DNA of 6,735 bases. Origin: Flavobacterium sp. UBA6135 (GTDB taxonomy: Bacteria > Bacteroidota > Bacteroidia > Flavobacteriales > Flavobacteriaceae). Shown here piece after piece: positions 1 to 6,440 of this stretch. Every line of letters begins with the position of its first letter. Positions within the stretch are counted from its first letter, which is position 1. The translations under genes were made by a program, and so were the position numbers. The DNA is taken from NCBI RefSeq assembly GCF_002428305.1, contig NZ_DIVJ01000049.1:1-6735 (forward strand), read 5' to 3'. The notes under the pieces were generated by a model, which saw nothing but the letters and a program-made list of their open reading frames with translations, was not told the origin of the DNA and ran no database searches.

Positions 1-1327
1 CTCTAAAAGTAACTGTTGCTGAACCTGTAGCTCCACAATCATCACTTAAACCATCAAAGTTAGAACTCCAATTTACAACACCACAATTATCAGTAGCTGT
101 TGCTCCCCCATTAGAACTTAACCATGCCGCTAATGCTGCTTGATTTCCATCACCATCACATTCAACAGTTTGATTGGAAGCTGATGTCCCAATGGTAGGG
201 TTCTCTGTATCTGCTACTTGAATTTCTCTACTACATGAAGAAGTACATCCCGTTTGATTAGTTAAGGTTAAACTTAAAACAAACGAACCTCCACAATCAC
301 CTGTAGTAACTGTTACATTTTGAGATGAAGTACTTCCTACAATAGAAGCATCACCTGAAATTGACCAAGAATAGCTACCGTTTTCCGGTGCTGAAAAAGT
401 TACTTCCGTATTCGGACAAACAGAATCGCTACCAAAAATTTCACAAGTTGGCACTATTCCTAAAGGACCTAAAGCGATATCTTCTAATGCTGCTGTTAAA
501 GAAGTTGAATTTCTTGTTTCAACCAAGAAAGTACCTAAACAAGCATCTAATTCTGTGTTTAATAAGGCCAAATCAATTTTTCCCTCAAAGAAGGTTCTTG
601 CAGGATACGGATCTCCAATGGATCCTCCTTTAGGACGATAGTTCCAAGAAGCAGGTGAAGGTACCGAAGCATTATTTACAACAGCAGCTAAACCTGCGGT
701 TGGAACTGGGGTTGGAGTAGTGTTTAAAGCACCATTCTGCCATAAATAAGCATTTATAGTTGCTACTGAACCTCCGTTTGAAAATTCACTAATTAATAAA
801 ATATCACCGTTTTGATGAACTCCGTTAAATCCTCCTCCGTTGATTCCGCTTTTGCTTACGGGACTTTGCAGAATCCAGATTCCAAGAGCTGCTGTACCAT
901 TATTGGCAAATCGATCCGCAAAAAAATACAATACTGTACCGTCCAGATAAAAACCAATATTTGAAATGTTGTTTTTATCATTGGCACCACCTTTGGTCCA
1001 AACCCATTGGTTGATTTGCTGAATGTCCTTTGAACCACCAGTCCAGATATCATCTGTTCTGTCTGTTGGGTCACTAATTTTTCCTGCTATATTTGCAGGA
1101 TTACTTAAAACTGCAGGCCAATCATTTGGATTACCATCTAAGGTAATTGTTTGTCCTGAAACAAAAAAAGTTGACATAAAAACCAAAGCCAGCATTAAAT
1201 AATTTGCTTTGCTTTTCAGATTTTCAATTTTGTCAAAATTTTTGTTTAAAATTCTTTGGATACCGTTGGCAAAATTATTTTGCCAACAAAAAGTATCACT
1301 TTCTTTTTTTGATGTACTTTTTTTCAT
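1..1327 (-). CDS. Secreted multidomain Ig/HYR-like surface protein, 3' end beyond window
   Basis: The frame is open from the ATG at 1327 to the window edge: 442 codons with no stop, so the C-terminus is missing. Residues 1-42 form a long basic and polar N-terminal extension. A hydrophobic signal segment follows at about 43-58 (NYLMLALVFMSTFFVSG), with mature protein probably beginning near Q59. Residues 60-290 form one domain starting ITLDGNPNDWPAV, rich in W, G and N, resembling N-terminal beta-sandwich domains of secreted Bacteroidota proteins. Residues 295-372 look like a PKD/Ig-type domain (SVCPNTEVTFSAP, then SWSISG). From about 373 an HYR-like repeat begins (VADTENPTIG, TATDNCG, GSATVTF). 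Such proteins are usually very long, repeat several of these modules and end in a type IX secretion signal, but that part is not visible. Role is inferred: an exported or surface-attached adhesin-like protein. The long extension before the signal segment is unusual; a later start at M45 would leave no charged n-region. Confidence 0.85.
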   Translation of the reverse strand, partial: MKKSTSKKESDTFCWQNNFANGIQRILNKNFDKIENLKSKANYLMLALVFMSTFFVSGQTITLDGNPNDWPAVLSNPANIAGKISDPTDRTDDIWTGGSKDIQQINQWVWTKGGANDKNNISNIGFYLDGTVLYFFADRFANNGTAALGIWILQSPVSKSGINGGGFNGVHQNGDILLISEFSNGGSVATINAYLWQNGALNTTPTPVPTAGLAAVVNNASVPSPASWNYRPKGGSIGDPYPARTFFEGKIDLALLNTELDACLGTFLVETRNSTSLTAALEDIALGPLGIVPTCEIFGSDSVCPNTEVTFSAPENGSYSWSISGDASIVGSTSSQNVTVTTGDCGGSFVLSLTLTNQTGCTSSCSREIQVADTENPTIGTSASNQTVECDGDGNQAALAAWLSSNGGATATDNCGVVNWSSNFDGLSDDCGATGSATVTFR

Positions 1328-1600
1328 ATTACGTTATTTGGTTAAACATTATCTAACTCGATTATAAGTAGATGGGTTAATAAAAGCATGCACATATTGC
1401 ATAACTTTCAGCAAACAAAGTAAAGTCACCAATCCAAAAAAAATTTACAAATTAGTTGAACTAGTAAAAAAAGTCGTTGAAAAACACTGCCGATTCATTT
1501 AATCGTTAAAAAAAGCAGTTTAACGAGTGACATTTAAACGTATTATTATTAAAAAAGCAGTTTTTTATTCATTTAAATGAATATTTTATTGCAAATTAAT
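1328..1600. other. AT-rich intergenic region with several small palindromes
   Basis: No gene is visible. This is the 5' region of the leftward secreted-protein gene, but I found no convincing -33/-7 promoter in it. Three small symmetric sequences stand out. ATGCA-CATAT-TGCAT lies at 1388-1402, about 60 bases upstream of the start codon, where an operator could be. TCGTTAAA / TTTAACGA at 1503-1526 has 8-bp arms and an 8-base loop. ATTCATTTAAATGAAT at 1567-1582 is a perfect 16-base palindrome. The string AAAAAAGCAGTTT occurs twice (about 1509 and 1551). These could be operator or weak terminator sequences, or chance in AT-rich DNA. Confidence 0.4.
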
Positions 1601-1607
1601 TAAATTC

Positions 1608-1799
1608 AACCCGTTGGGTGTAATTATTTAATTCAAGATTATTTTGTTTTTTTACCACGAATTCTCGAATTATAAATTAATCAAACGCAATAATTTGTTC
1701 ATCTTCGATGAAAATTCGAAATAAATCGAATAATTATTATAAAAAATTAGTGAATTAGTGGCAAATTTATTTCCAAAATTTAATTACACCCAACGGGTT
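1608..1799. mobile_element. MITE-like inverted-repeat element, 192 bp
   Basis: The outer arms AACCCGTTGGGTGTAATTA (1608-1626) and its exact reverse complement (1781-1799) form perfect 19-bp terminal inverted repeats. Inside them a second pair matches 14 of 17 (1655-1671 and 1745-1761; CCACGAATTCTCGAATT against CCACTAATTCACTAATT). A 6-bp hairpin TTCATC-TTC-GATGAA (1698-1712) sits almost at the exact centre. The whole element can therefore fold as one imperfect hairpin. AAATTC lies directly outside each end (1602-1607 and 1800-1805), consistent with a target-site duplication; the match extends to 8 bases (TAAATTCA) if one base of an arm is included on each side. It contains no coding frame, so any mobility would depend on a transposase elsewhere. 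It abuts the 3' end of the kinase gene and could also act as its terminator. Confidence 0.6.
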
Positions 1800-1803
1800 A
1801 AAT

Positions 1804-4194
1804 TCAGGTATTCTTTAATAAATCTGAAATTATCGTATATAAGACCTCTTTATCCAAAGGTTTTGAAATGTATTTATTCATTCCTATCTCAGAAACCTTT
1901 ACTTTTGTGCTTTCCATCACATCTGCGGTTACTGCAACTATTGGAATGTCTTTTTTAGATTCACCGGCTGCTCCGGCTCTAATTGCTATTGTTGCTTCAT
2001 AACCATCCATAACAGGCATTTGTAAATCCATTAAGATGATATCAAAATGACCTTCCTGCAACGCCACCAAACATTCCTCCCCGTTATTGGTAAAAACAAC
2101 TTCAGTGTTTTGCCATTTTTTTAGAATCATTTTTAATACCATTTGATTCATGGCATTATCCTCAGCAACCAAAATTCGTTTTCCATTCAAATCATAGGTT
2201 TCCGGTTGTTGTACAACATCTTTTGATTCTGCAAGTGGTATAACTTCAAAATGCAATATCACTTTGCTCACCGTGCCCTCATTTACTTTACTTTGAATAG
2301 CTATAGAACCTTGGTGTAAATCAGCTAGATGTTTCACAATAAACAACCCCAATCCCAAACCACCATATTTTCGCTTGTCAGTGATATTTTCTTGTGAAAA
2401 AGAATCATAAACTGCCAACAACTTTTTAGCATCAATCCCAACTCCACTATCTGCAACGGATATCTCCAAAGCAATTTGGTTGCCTTTCACCGCTTTGCAG
2501 GAAACGGTCAACGTAATAAATCCTTCAGCCGTAAACTTAAAAGCATTACTCAATAAATTATAGATAATTTGCGTCAAACGAAACTTATCACCCAACAATT
2601 GAGCCGGCAAATCCGTAGCTAAAAGTGCTTCTAACTTTAAATCCTGATCTTTTGCTCTATTGTGCATAGTACCAATCATATGCTCCAAAAGGGGTCGCAA
2701 CAAAAACGGCTCTTTATCCAACTGTAACTCCCCTTTTTCTATCTTCGAAAAATCCAAAATATCGTTTACTGAGCTCAAAAGATTATAGGAAGAGTCTTTG
2801 ATCATCATGGCATTTTTCTGCACAATAGGTTCTGTGGTTTCTTTCATCAAAATTTTAGACAAATTCAAAATAGCATTCAAAGGAGTTCGCAATTCATGAC
2901 TGATGTTGGAAAGAAAATAGGTCTTCATATCATTCATTTCTTCTGCTTTTTGAAGGGCTATGCCTTGCATTTCCTCCCGTTCATCACGTAATTTTCTTAT
3001 TAAGTTTGCCATGGATAACGATAAGAAAACAACCTCCAAACCGGTGCCCAATTTCGAACCGTTTTCCGTCCAAAAAGTAACCGGCAACACACTGAAATTT
3101 TTTAATATAAAAACCACAAATCCAGCAATTAAAAAGAAAATACCTATAGCAAAAAAATAATCAACTTTTCGGGTCTTTACATAAATTACTACTACAGACG
3201 AAATAATTAACAACAGCAATAGCAACCCAAACAAGTTAGCCAGCGGATAAGAATAAGCCAAAGCACCAGGATGAACAAACAACGAAATCAATAACAAGAA
3301 GTCCAAAACATAAACCACATAAAATGCACTATTCAAAAAGGAACTATATTCTTTTACTTTCAAAAAAACCTGAGCATACCTCCCTAAAAAGAAATTGGCG
3401 ATACAAGCAGAAAGAATTACCGCATTTAATGACAGCCAGCCCGAACTTGGGGTTATAAATTGAAAAAACAATCCATCTAATGAAAATTGTAGCAAGCCAA
3501 TAAAAACAACATACAAACTGTAGTATAAAAAACTGCGTTGTCCAAGAGCAAAAAAGAAAAACAAGTAAATAATAGCCGCAATACCTAAAATCCCATAAAA
3601 AACGCCAAAAACCAATTGCTCAAACATACTGGTTTCCATCAAGTTCTCATAAGACCGCAACACCAATCCGGCATTAATTGCCTCGCCATCACTCTTCAAA
3701 TGAAGGTAATATTGGTTAGTTGTATTAGGTGCAATCGCCACTTTAAAAATGGTTTTCCTGTTTTTAAAATCGCGTTGCGAAAAAGGAATAGCATCACCGC
3801 TTACTTGTTTGGTTATAACACCGTTTGCATCGATAGTATACAATTCAGCTACATCAACAATAGGCCGACACGCCTCTAAAAAATAGATTTTAGTAGTAGT
3901 TAATTCATTGCGTATCGAAAAACGCAACCAATAATGGTCAGAAGTAAATCCTAAATCAGTTGTGCTGTTGGGCAAGGTTGCAAACCAATTGGCATCCAGT
4001 TGCAATACAGCATCAAGTGAAATCGATTCAGCACCCAATCGGGCAAGTGTAGCATAAGGATGCAGCGACACTTGTTCAAAAGTGCTCTCCGGTTTAATTA
4101 TAAATTGACTTCTAACAGAACTACTTAATAAAATAAAAAGTAGCAGTACACAGTGATGGAATTTACAAAACGTAGCGGTATAATTTGGTTTCAA
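1804..4194 (-). CDS. 7TMR-DISM hybrid sensor histidine kinase with receiver domain
   Basis: 796 residues. A signal peptide (about 1-30, core VLLLFILLSSS) precedes a periplasmic 7TMR-DISM extracellular domain (about 38-180). Seven hydrophobic helices follow (about 192-398), then a short coiled linker (400-424). The HisKA domain has its H-box at SNISHELRTPLN with phospho-acceptor H433. The HATPase_c domain has the N-box around N546/N550, G1 motif DSGVG (582-586) and G2 motif GGLGLGL (611-617). The C-terminal receiver domain (about 672-793) has acidic pair E678/D679, phospho-acceptor D723 in LMDLQMPVMDG, T756 and K778. All catalytic residues are present, so a working sensor that autophosphorylates and relays to its own receiver is expected; DISM domains are thought to sense small extracellular ligands such as carbohydrates. 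No separate response regulator or output gene is adjacent. The first codon is TTG: no ATG lies between the upstream in-frame stop near 4252 and M186, and TTG at 4194 gives a good signal peptide just downstream of a candidate promoter. Confidence 0.93.
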   Translation of the reverse strand: MKPNYTATFCKFHHCVLLLFILLSSSVRSQFIIKPESTFEQVSLHPYATLARLGAESISLDAVLQLDANWFATLPNSTTDLGFTSDHYWLRFSIRNELTTTKIYFLEACRPIVDVAELYTIDANGVITKQVSGDAIPFSQRDFKNRKTIFKVAIAPNTTNQYYLHLKSDGEAINAGLVLRSYENLMETSMFEQLVFGVFYGILGIAAIIYLFFFFALGQRSFLYYSLYVVFIGLLQFSLDGLFFQFITPSSGWLSLNAVILSACIANFFLGRYAQVFLKVKEYSSFLNSAFYVVYVLDFLLLISLFVHPGALAYSYPLANLFGLLLLLLIISSVVVIYVKTRKVDYFFAIGIFFLIAGFVVFILKNFSVLPVTFWTENGSKLGTGLEVVFLSLSMANLIRKLRDEREEMQGIALQKAEEMNDMKTYFLSNISHELRTPLNAILNLSKILMKETTEPIVQKNAMMIKDSSYNLLSSVNDILDFSKIEKGELQLDKEPFLLRPLLEHMIGTMHNRAKDQDLKLEALLATDLPAQLLGDKFRLTQIIYNLLSNAFKFTAEGFITLTVSCKAVKGNQIALEISVADSGVGIDAKKLLAVYDSFSQENITDKRKYGGLGLGLFIVKHLADLHQGSIAIQSKVNEGTVSKVILHFEVIPLAESKDVVQQPETYDLNGKRILVAEDNAMNQMVLKMILKKWQNTEVVFTNNGEECLVALQEGHFDIILMDLQMPVMDGYEATIAIRAGAAGESKKDIPIVAVTADVMESTKVKVSEIGMNKYISKPLDKEVLYTIISDLLKNT

Positions 4195-4223
4195 AAAGAG
4201 GTAAATTTGTGGTATTAGTCTGT

Positions 4224-4255
4224 TAAAAATAAAGAAATCAATCGAATAAATTCAA
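4224..4255 (-). promoter_or_regulatory. Candidate -33/-7 promoter of the histidine kinase
   Basis: Read on the minus strand, TTG (4253-4255) is followed after 21 bases by TATTTTTA (4224-4231), which matches Bacteroidota TAnnTTTG at 7 of 8 positions. Transcription would begin near 4217, leaving about 20 bases before the TTG start codon at 4194. This supports that unusual start, because no ATG exists in the expected leader. The match is imperfect and the region is AT-rich, so chance remains possible. Confidence 0.4.
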
Positions 4256-4273
4256 CACCATTACTTTTTTTAA

Positions 4274-4310
4274 CAATTGTTCTATTTTAACTTGGAAGAA
4301 ATAGCAATTG
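4274..4310. promoter_or_regulatory. Inverted repeat upstream of the kinase promoter
   Basis: CAATTG-TT-CTATTT (4274-4287) pairs with AAATAG-CAATTG (4299-4310): 12 base pairs with a two-base bulge and an 11-base loop. It lies about 20 bases upstream of the candidate -33 element of the kinase and is not followed by a T-run in either direction. An operator site is therefore more likely than a terminator. No regulator can be assigned. Confidence 0.3.
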
Positions 4311-4413
4311 GTTTTGCCCATAAATCAACAAATCCTTGAAAAATTTAGATAAGGATAAGTAGCAAAAAAAAACAGCCTCTGGCAGATTTCATATATGCTG
4401 GTAGCATTCTGAA

Positions 4414-4443
4414 AGATTATGTACAGACAGATTATGTACGGAC
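4414..4443. repeat. Two 15-bp direct repeats abutting the REP palindrome
   Basis: AGATTATGTACAGAC (4414-4428) is followed immediately by AGATTATGTACGGAC (4429-4443), differing at one base. The second unit runs into the first bases of the palindrome at 4440. The 15-bp step equals the period of the tandem arrays near the transposase, although five bases of the unit (ATTAT) differ from the unit there (GTCGT). Confidence 0.8.
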
Positions 4444-4459
4444 AGGTCGCGACCTGTCC
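4440..4459. repeat. REP-like palindrome, copy 1, upstream of cas1
   Basis: GGACAGGTCGCGACCTGTCC is a perfect 20-bp palindrome with 14 G/C bases in otherwise AT-rich DNA, preceded by GTAC. As RNA it would form an 8-bp stem with a CGCG loop. It is identical to three copies inside and upstream of the transposase gene at 5760-6347. It lies about 70 bases before cas1, between the divergent kinase and cas1 genes. Confidence 0.9.
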
Positions 4460-4490
4460 ACTCCCATCAACACCAAAAAAACCCTATTTA

Positions 4491-4520
4491 TTTGATTTTT
4501 AGTATCTTGTATTAATTTTA
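4491..4520 (+). promoter_or_regulatory. Candidate cas1-cas2 promoter
   Basis: TTTG (4491-4494) is followed after 18 bases by TAATTTTA (4513-4520), 7 of 8 to TAnnTTTG. The start site would fall only a few bases before the cas1 ATG at 4532, giving a very short leader with no Shine-Dalgarno sequence. A second -7-like string, TATCTTG (4503-4509), lies inside the spacer but lacks a well-placed -33 element. Tentative. Confidence 0.35.
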
Positions 4521-4531
4521 AGAAAATTTTT

Positions 4532-5443
4532 ATGCTAAAAAGAACACTATTAATCGAAAACAAAGCCTCACTTTCCACTAAAAACCTACAACTCGTAATC
4601 AAAACAGAAACAAGGGAAACTACCGTGCCTGTTGAAGATATCGGGTTTTTAGTAATTGACAATGTCGAAACATACATTAGCATTCCGGCAATGAATCTGA
4701 TGATTGAAAACAATACAGCCATTATAATCTGCAACACCAATCACCTTCCTAATGGAATGTTCCTTAACCTCAACAGCCATCACATCCAACAAGAAATATT
4801 TCGCAACCAAATAGAAGCAAGCTTGCCATTAAAAAAACAACTTTGGCAACAAACAATAAATGAAAAAATTAAAAACCAAGGAATACTACTGCAGAAGATT
4901 ACCAAAAAAAAGAACCACTTTGATTACCTCGCTTCAAAAGTTCAAAGTGGTGACACCACAAACATGGAGGGCGTTGCAGCCAGTCAATATTGGAAAACTT
5001 TTTTTGACCCAAACGACACCGAACTAGTGAACCAAATTAACTTCAAACGAGAACGTTTTGGAGACTACCCTAACAACTTTTTAAATTATGGCTATGCCAT
5101 TCTTAGAGCGGCAACTGCCAGAGCATTATCTGGTAGTGGATTACTCAATACTCTTGGCATACATCACAAAAGCAAATACAATGCTTTTGCTTTGGCAGAT
5201 GACATTATGGAACCCTTTCGTCCTATAGTAGATGAAAAGGTATATGAGTTAATGAACAACTACAAAGAGCAAGAACTAAACACACAGCTCAAATCTGAAA
5301 TGCTGCAAATTCTAACGCGAACGGTCTATTTTAAAGAAGAGAAAAGTCCGCTGATGGTAGCATTACAAAAAACAGCAAGTTCGTTGCAACAATGCTATTC
5401 AGGAGATAGAAAAAAAATAAAATATCCAAAATTATGGAGCTAA
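4532..5443 (+). CDS. cas1: CRISPR-associated endonuclease Cas1, type II (II-C-like)
   Basis: 303 residues, normal for type II Cas1. The start MLKRTLLIEN and the segment PVEDIGFLVIDNVETYIS (33-50) are the typical N-terminal beta domain. The helical integrase domain carries the expected metal ligands: E146 in NMEGVAA, H211 in LGIHHKS, and the acidic cluster D223/D224/E227 in ALADDIMEPFRP. With Cas2 it would form the integrase that inserts new spacers at the leader end of a CRISPR array. It overlaps cas2 by 10 bases, so the two are co-transcribed. In the usual type II-C order cas9 precedes cas1, but here the upstream DNA is a 337-base gap and an oppositely oriented histidine kinase. The gene looks intact, with no frameshift or missing catalytic residue. 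The subtype is inferred from similarity to remembered Bacteroidota Cas1 proteins, not from cas9. Confidence 0.96.
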   Translation: MLKRTLLIENKASLSTKNLQLVIKTETRETTVPVEDIGFLVIDNVETYISIPAMNLMIENNTAIIICNTNHLPNGMFLNLNSHHIQQEIFRNQIEASLPLKKQLWQQTINEKIKNQGILLQKITKKKNHFDYLASKVQSGDTTNMEGVAASQYWKTFFDPNDTELVNQINFKRERFGDYPNNFLNYGYAILRAATARALSGSGLLNTLGIHHKSKYNAFALADDIMEPFRPIVDEKVYELMNNYKEQELNTQLKSEMLQILTRTVYFKEEKSPLMVALQKTASSLQQCYSGDRKKIKYPKLWS

Positions 5444-5763
5444 ACGGATACAGAATTATGTGGCTATTTGTATTTTTCGACTTACCAACAGAAACTAAGA
5501 AAGACCGACGAAATGCGTCAGGCTTTAGAAAGAACCTCTTAAAGGATGGTTTCAGTATGATGCAATATTCCGTATATGTGCGTCACTGTGCAAGTAGCGA
5601 AAGTGCAGACGTACATGAAAAACGAATAAACAAACTATTGCCACCTTTAGGTAAAGTAAGTGTTTTAAGAATAACCGACAAACAATTCGGAAATATTCTC
5701 AACTTCTGGGGAAAATGTGAAGTGCCTAAAGAACCGCAACCCACACAATTAGAGTTGTTTTAA
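5434..5763 (+). CDS. cas2: CRISPR-associated protein Cas2
   Basis: 109 residues with a ferredoxin-like fold. The first strand is MWLFVFFDLPTET (residues 9-21), with the conserved Asp D16; FRKNLLKDGFSMMQYSVYVRHC (31-52) and VSVLRITDKQFG (75-86) follow. The tail ends QLELF, a common ending in Bacteroidota type II-C Cas2. Cas2 is the structural dimer at the centre of the Cas1-Cas2 integrase. The ATG at 5434 is preferred over the internal ATG at 5458 because related proteins also carry a YRI(M)W lead-in and because it gives close coupling with cas1. The stop codon (5761-5763) overlaps the stop of the convergent transposase gene, and no terminator separates them. Transcripts of cas1-cas2 may therefore run antisense into the transposase. 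Confidence 0.95.
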   Translation: MELNGYRIMWLFVFFDLPTETKKDRRNASGFRKNLLKDGFSMMQYSVYVRHCASSESADVHEKRINKLLPPLGKVSVLRITDKQFGNILNFWGKCEVPKEPQPTQLELF

Positions 5764-6347
5764 ACCTTTTTAAAAAAAACATCATCATCCCATCTCTCGG
5801 GATTGTTAGAAATATAATTGAATATATTCAAATAAGAAAATTCATTTCTAATGATATGATCATGAAAAGAGCGATGCCATTCAAATTCCTGAAAGCCTGC
5901 TTCATGAATTAATTTAGAAGTAGTTGTTTTCAAAGCCCCCATTAAACTCGACAACGATTTAATTTTGATCTCTTTATCTTTTACTTTTTGGCTATCTATT
6001 TCAAGAATAAGATGAAAATGATTAGGCATAATCACATAATTATGAATGTCAACATATGCATACTGACTCATCAACCAATTGATTCTTTCTTCTACCAATA
6101 AACCAAATTGATTTAATTCAACAACATGATTAATTTCGAAATCTTGATTTTGGGAATCTTGATTTTGGGAATCCTGTACGGACAGGTCGCGACCTGTCCC
6201 TACGCGTACTGTCCCAACGCGTCCTGTACCAACAATGATAACACGCCCCAAACAACACACATTATCTTTCACACAATTTGTAACGAAATACAAATTATTA
6301 CTGGAATAATCGAATCCTTTCATTCGATTTCTTTTGCGATTTTTCAT
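5760..6347 (-). CDS. REP-associated tyrosine transposase (RAYT, Y1/HUH family)
   Basis: 195 residues. The start is the standard RAYT entry (FDYSSNNLYFVTNCVKDNV, residues 12-30). The HUH motif is MPNHFHLIL with H110 and H112. The C-terminal part, FHDHIIRNE then NYISNNPERWDDD, supplies Y178, which matches the nucleophile position in E. coli TnpA(REP) (a YIxxNP context). HUH nucleases of this type cut single-stranded DNA next to REP hairpins. Catalytic residues appear intact. Residues about 37-69 (GTGRVGTVRVGTGRDLS, then DSQNQDSQNQD) are translated repeat: a 20-bp palindrome plus 15-bp repeats inserted in frame in the loop between the first strand and the ELNQFG segment. Without this stretch the protein would be about 162 residues, the usual family size. 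It converges on cas2 with overlapping stop codons and has its own promoter at 6380-6410. Whether the expanded protein is active is unknown. Confidence 0.88.
   Translation of the reverse strand: MKNRKRNRMKGFDYSSNNLYFVTNCVKDNVCCLGRVIIVGTGRVGTVRVGTGRDLSVQDSQNQDSQNQDFEINHVVELNQFGLLVEERINWLMSQYAYVDIHNYVIMPNHFHLILEIDSQKVKDKEIKIKSLSSLMGALKTTTSKLIHEAGFQEFEWHRSFHDHIIRNEFSYLNIFNYISNNPERWDDDVFFKKV
6140..6238. repeat. 15-bp-periodic repeat region inside the RAYT gene
   Basis: On the left, AATCTTGATTTTGGG occurs twice exactly (6140-6154, 6155-6169). A related unit leads into the palindrome at 6180-6199. On the right come CTGTCCCTACGCGTA (6194-6208), CTGTCCCAACGCGTC (6209-6223) and a degenerate third unit (6224-6238). 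All steps are 15 bases, which is five codons, so the reading frame of the transposase survives. The right-hand units reuse the CTGTCC half of the palindrome, while the left-hand units do not resemble it. Confidence 0.8.
6180..6199. repeat. REP-like palindrome, copy 2, within the RAYT gene
   Basis: This copy is identical over all 20 bases to the one upstream of cas1 and is again preceded by GTAC (6176-6179). It covers residues 50-56 of the transposase, so the enzyme's own gene contains what is probably its recognition element. Confidence 0.9.
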
Positions 6348-6379
6348 GGCTTGTACTATTTTATTGGCTTATATTATTT

Positions 6380-6410
6380 CAAAAATAAAGATAATAACAC
6401 AACAAACAAA
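6380..6410 (-). promoter_or_regulatory. RAYT promoter, strong -33/-7 match
   Basis: On the minus strand, TTTG (6407-6410) is followed after 19 bases by TATTTTTG (6380-6387), an exact TAnnTTTG. Transcription would start near 6373, giving a leader of about 26 bases before the ATG at 6347. The promoter lies between the start codon and the tandem repeat array, so the array is upstream of it and not transcribed from it. Confidence 0.55.
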
Positions 6411-6440
6411 ATATTTATAAAAATCCAAACAACAAGTTTT

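Noticed and set aside
361..1074. Frames at 361-633 (plus) and 856-1074 (minus) within the left gene
   Set aside because: Both overlap the continuous 442-codon secreted-protein frame, which has a signal segment and recognisable domains. They are shadows.
1758..3879. Plus-strand frames at 1758-1958, 2960-3160 and 3616-3879
   Set aside because: They lie antisense to the histidine kinase, whose domains and catalytic motifs are complete, or across the inverted-repeat element.
4195..4531. A degraded cas9 3' end before cas1
   Set aside because: Reading the gap gives no stretch resembling a Cas9 C-terminus and many stops. It holds promoters, hairpins and the palindrome only.
4432..4740. Minus-strand frame of 102 codons over the cas1 start
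   Set aside because: It lies antisense to the well-supported Cas1 N-terminal domain and has no family resemblance.
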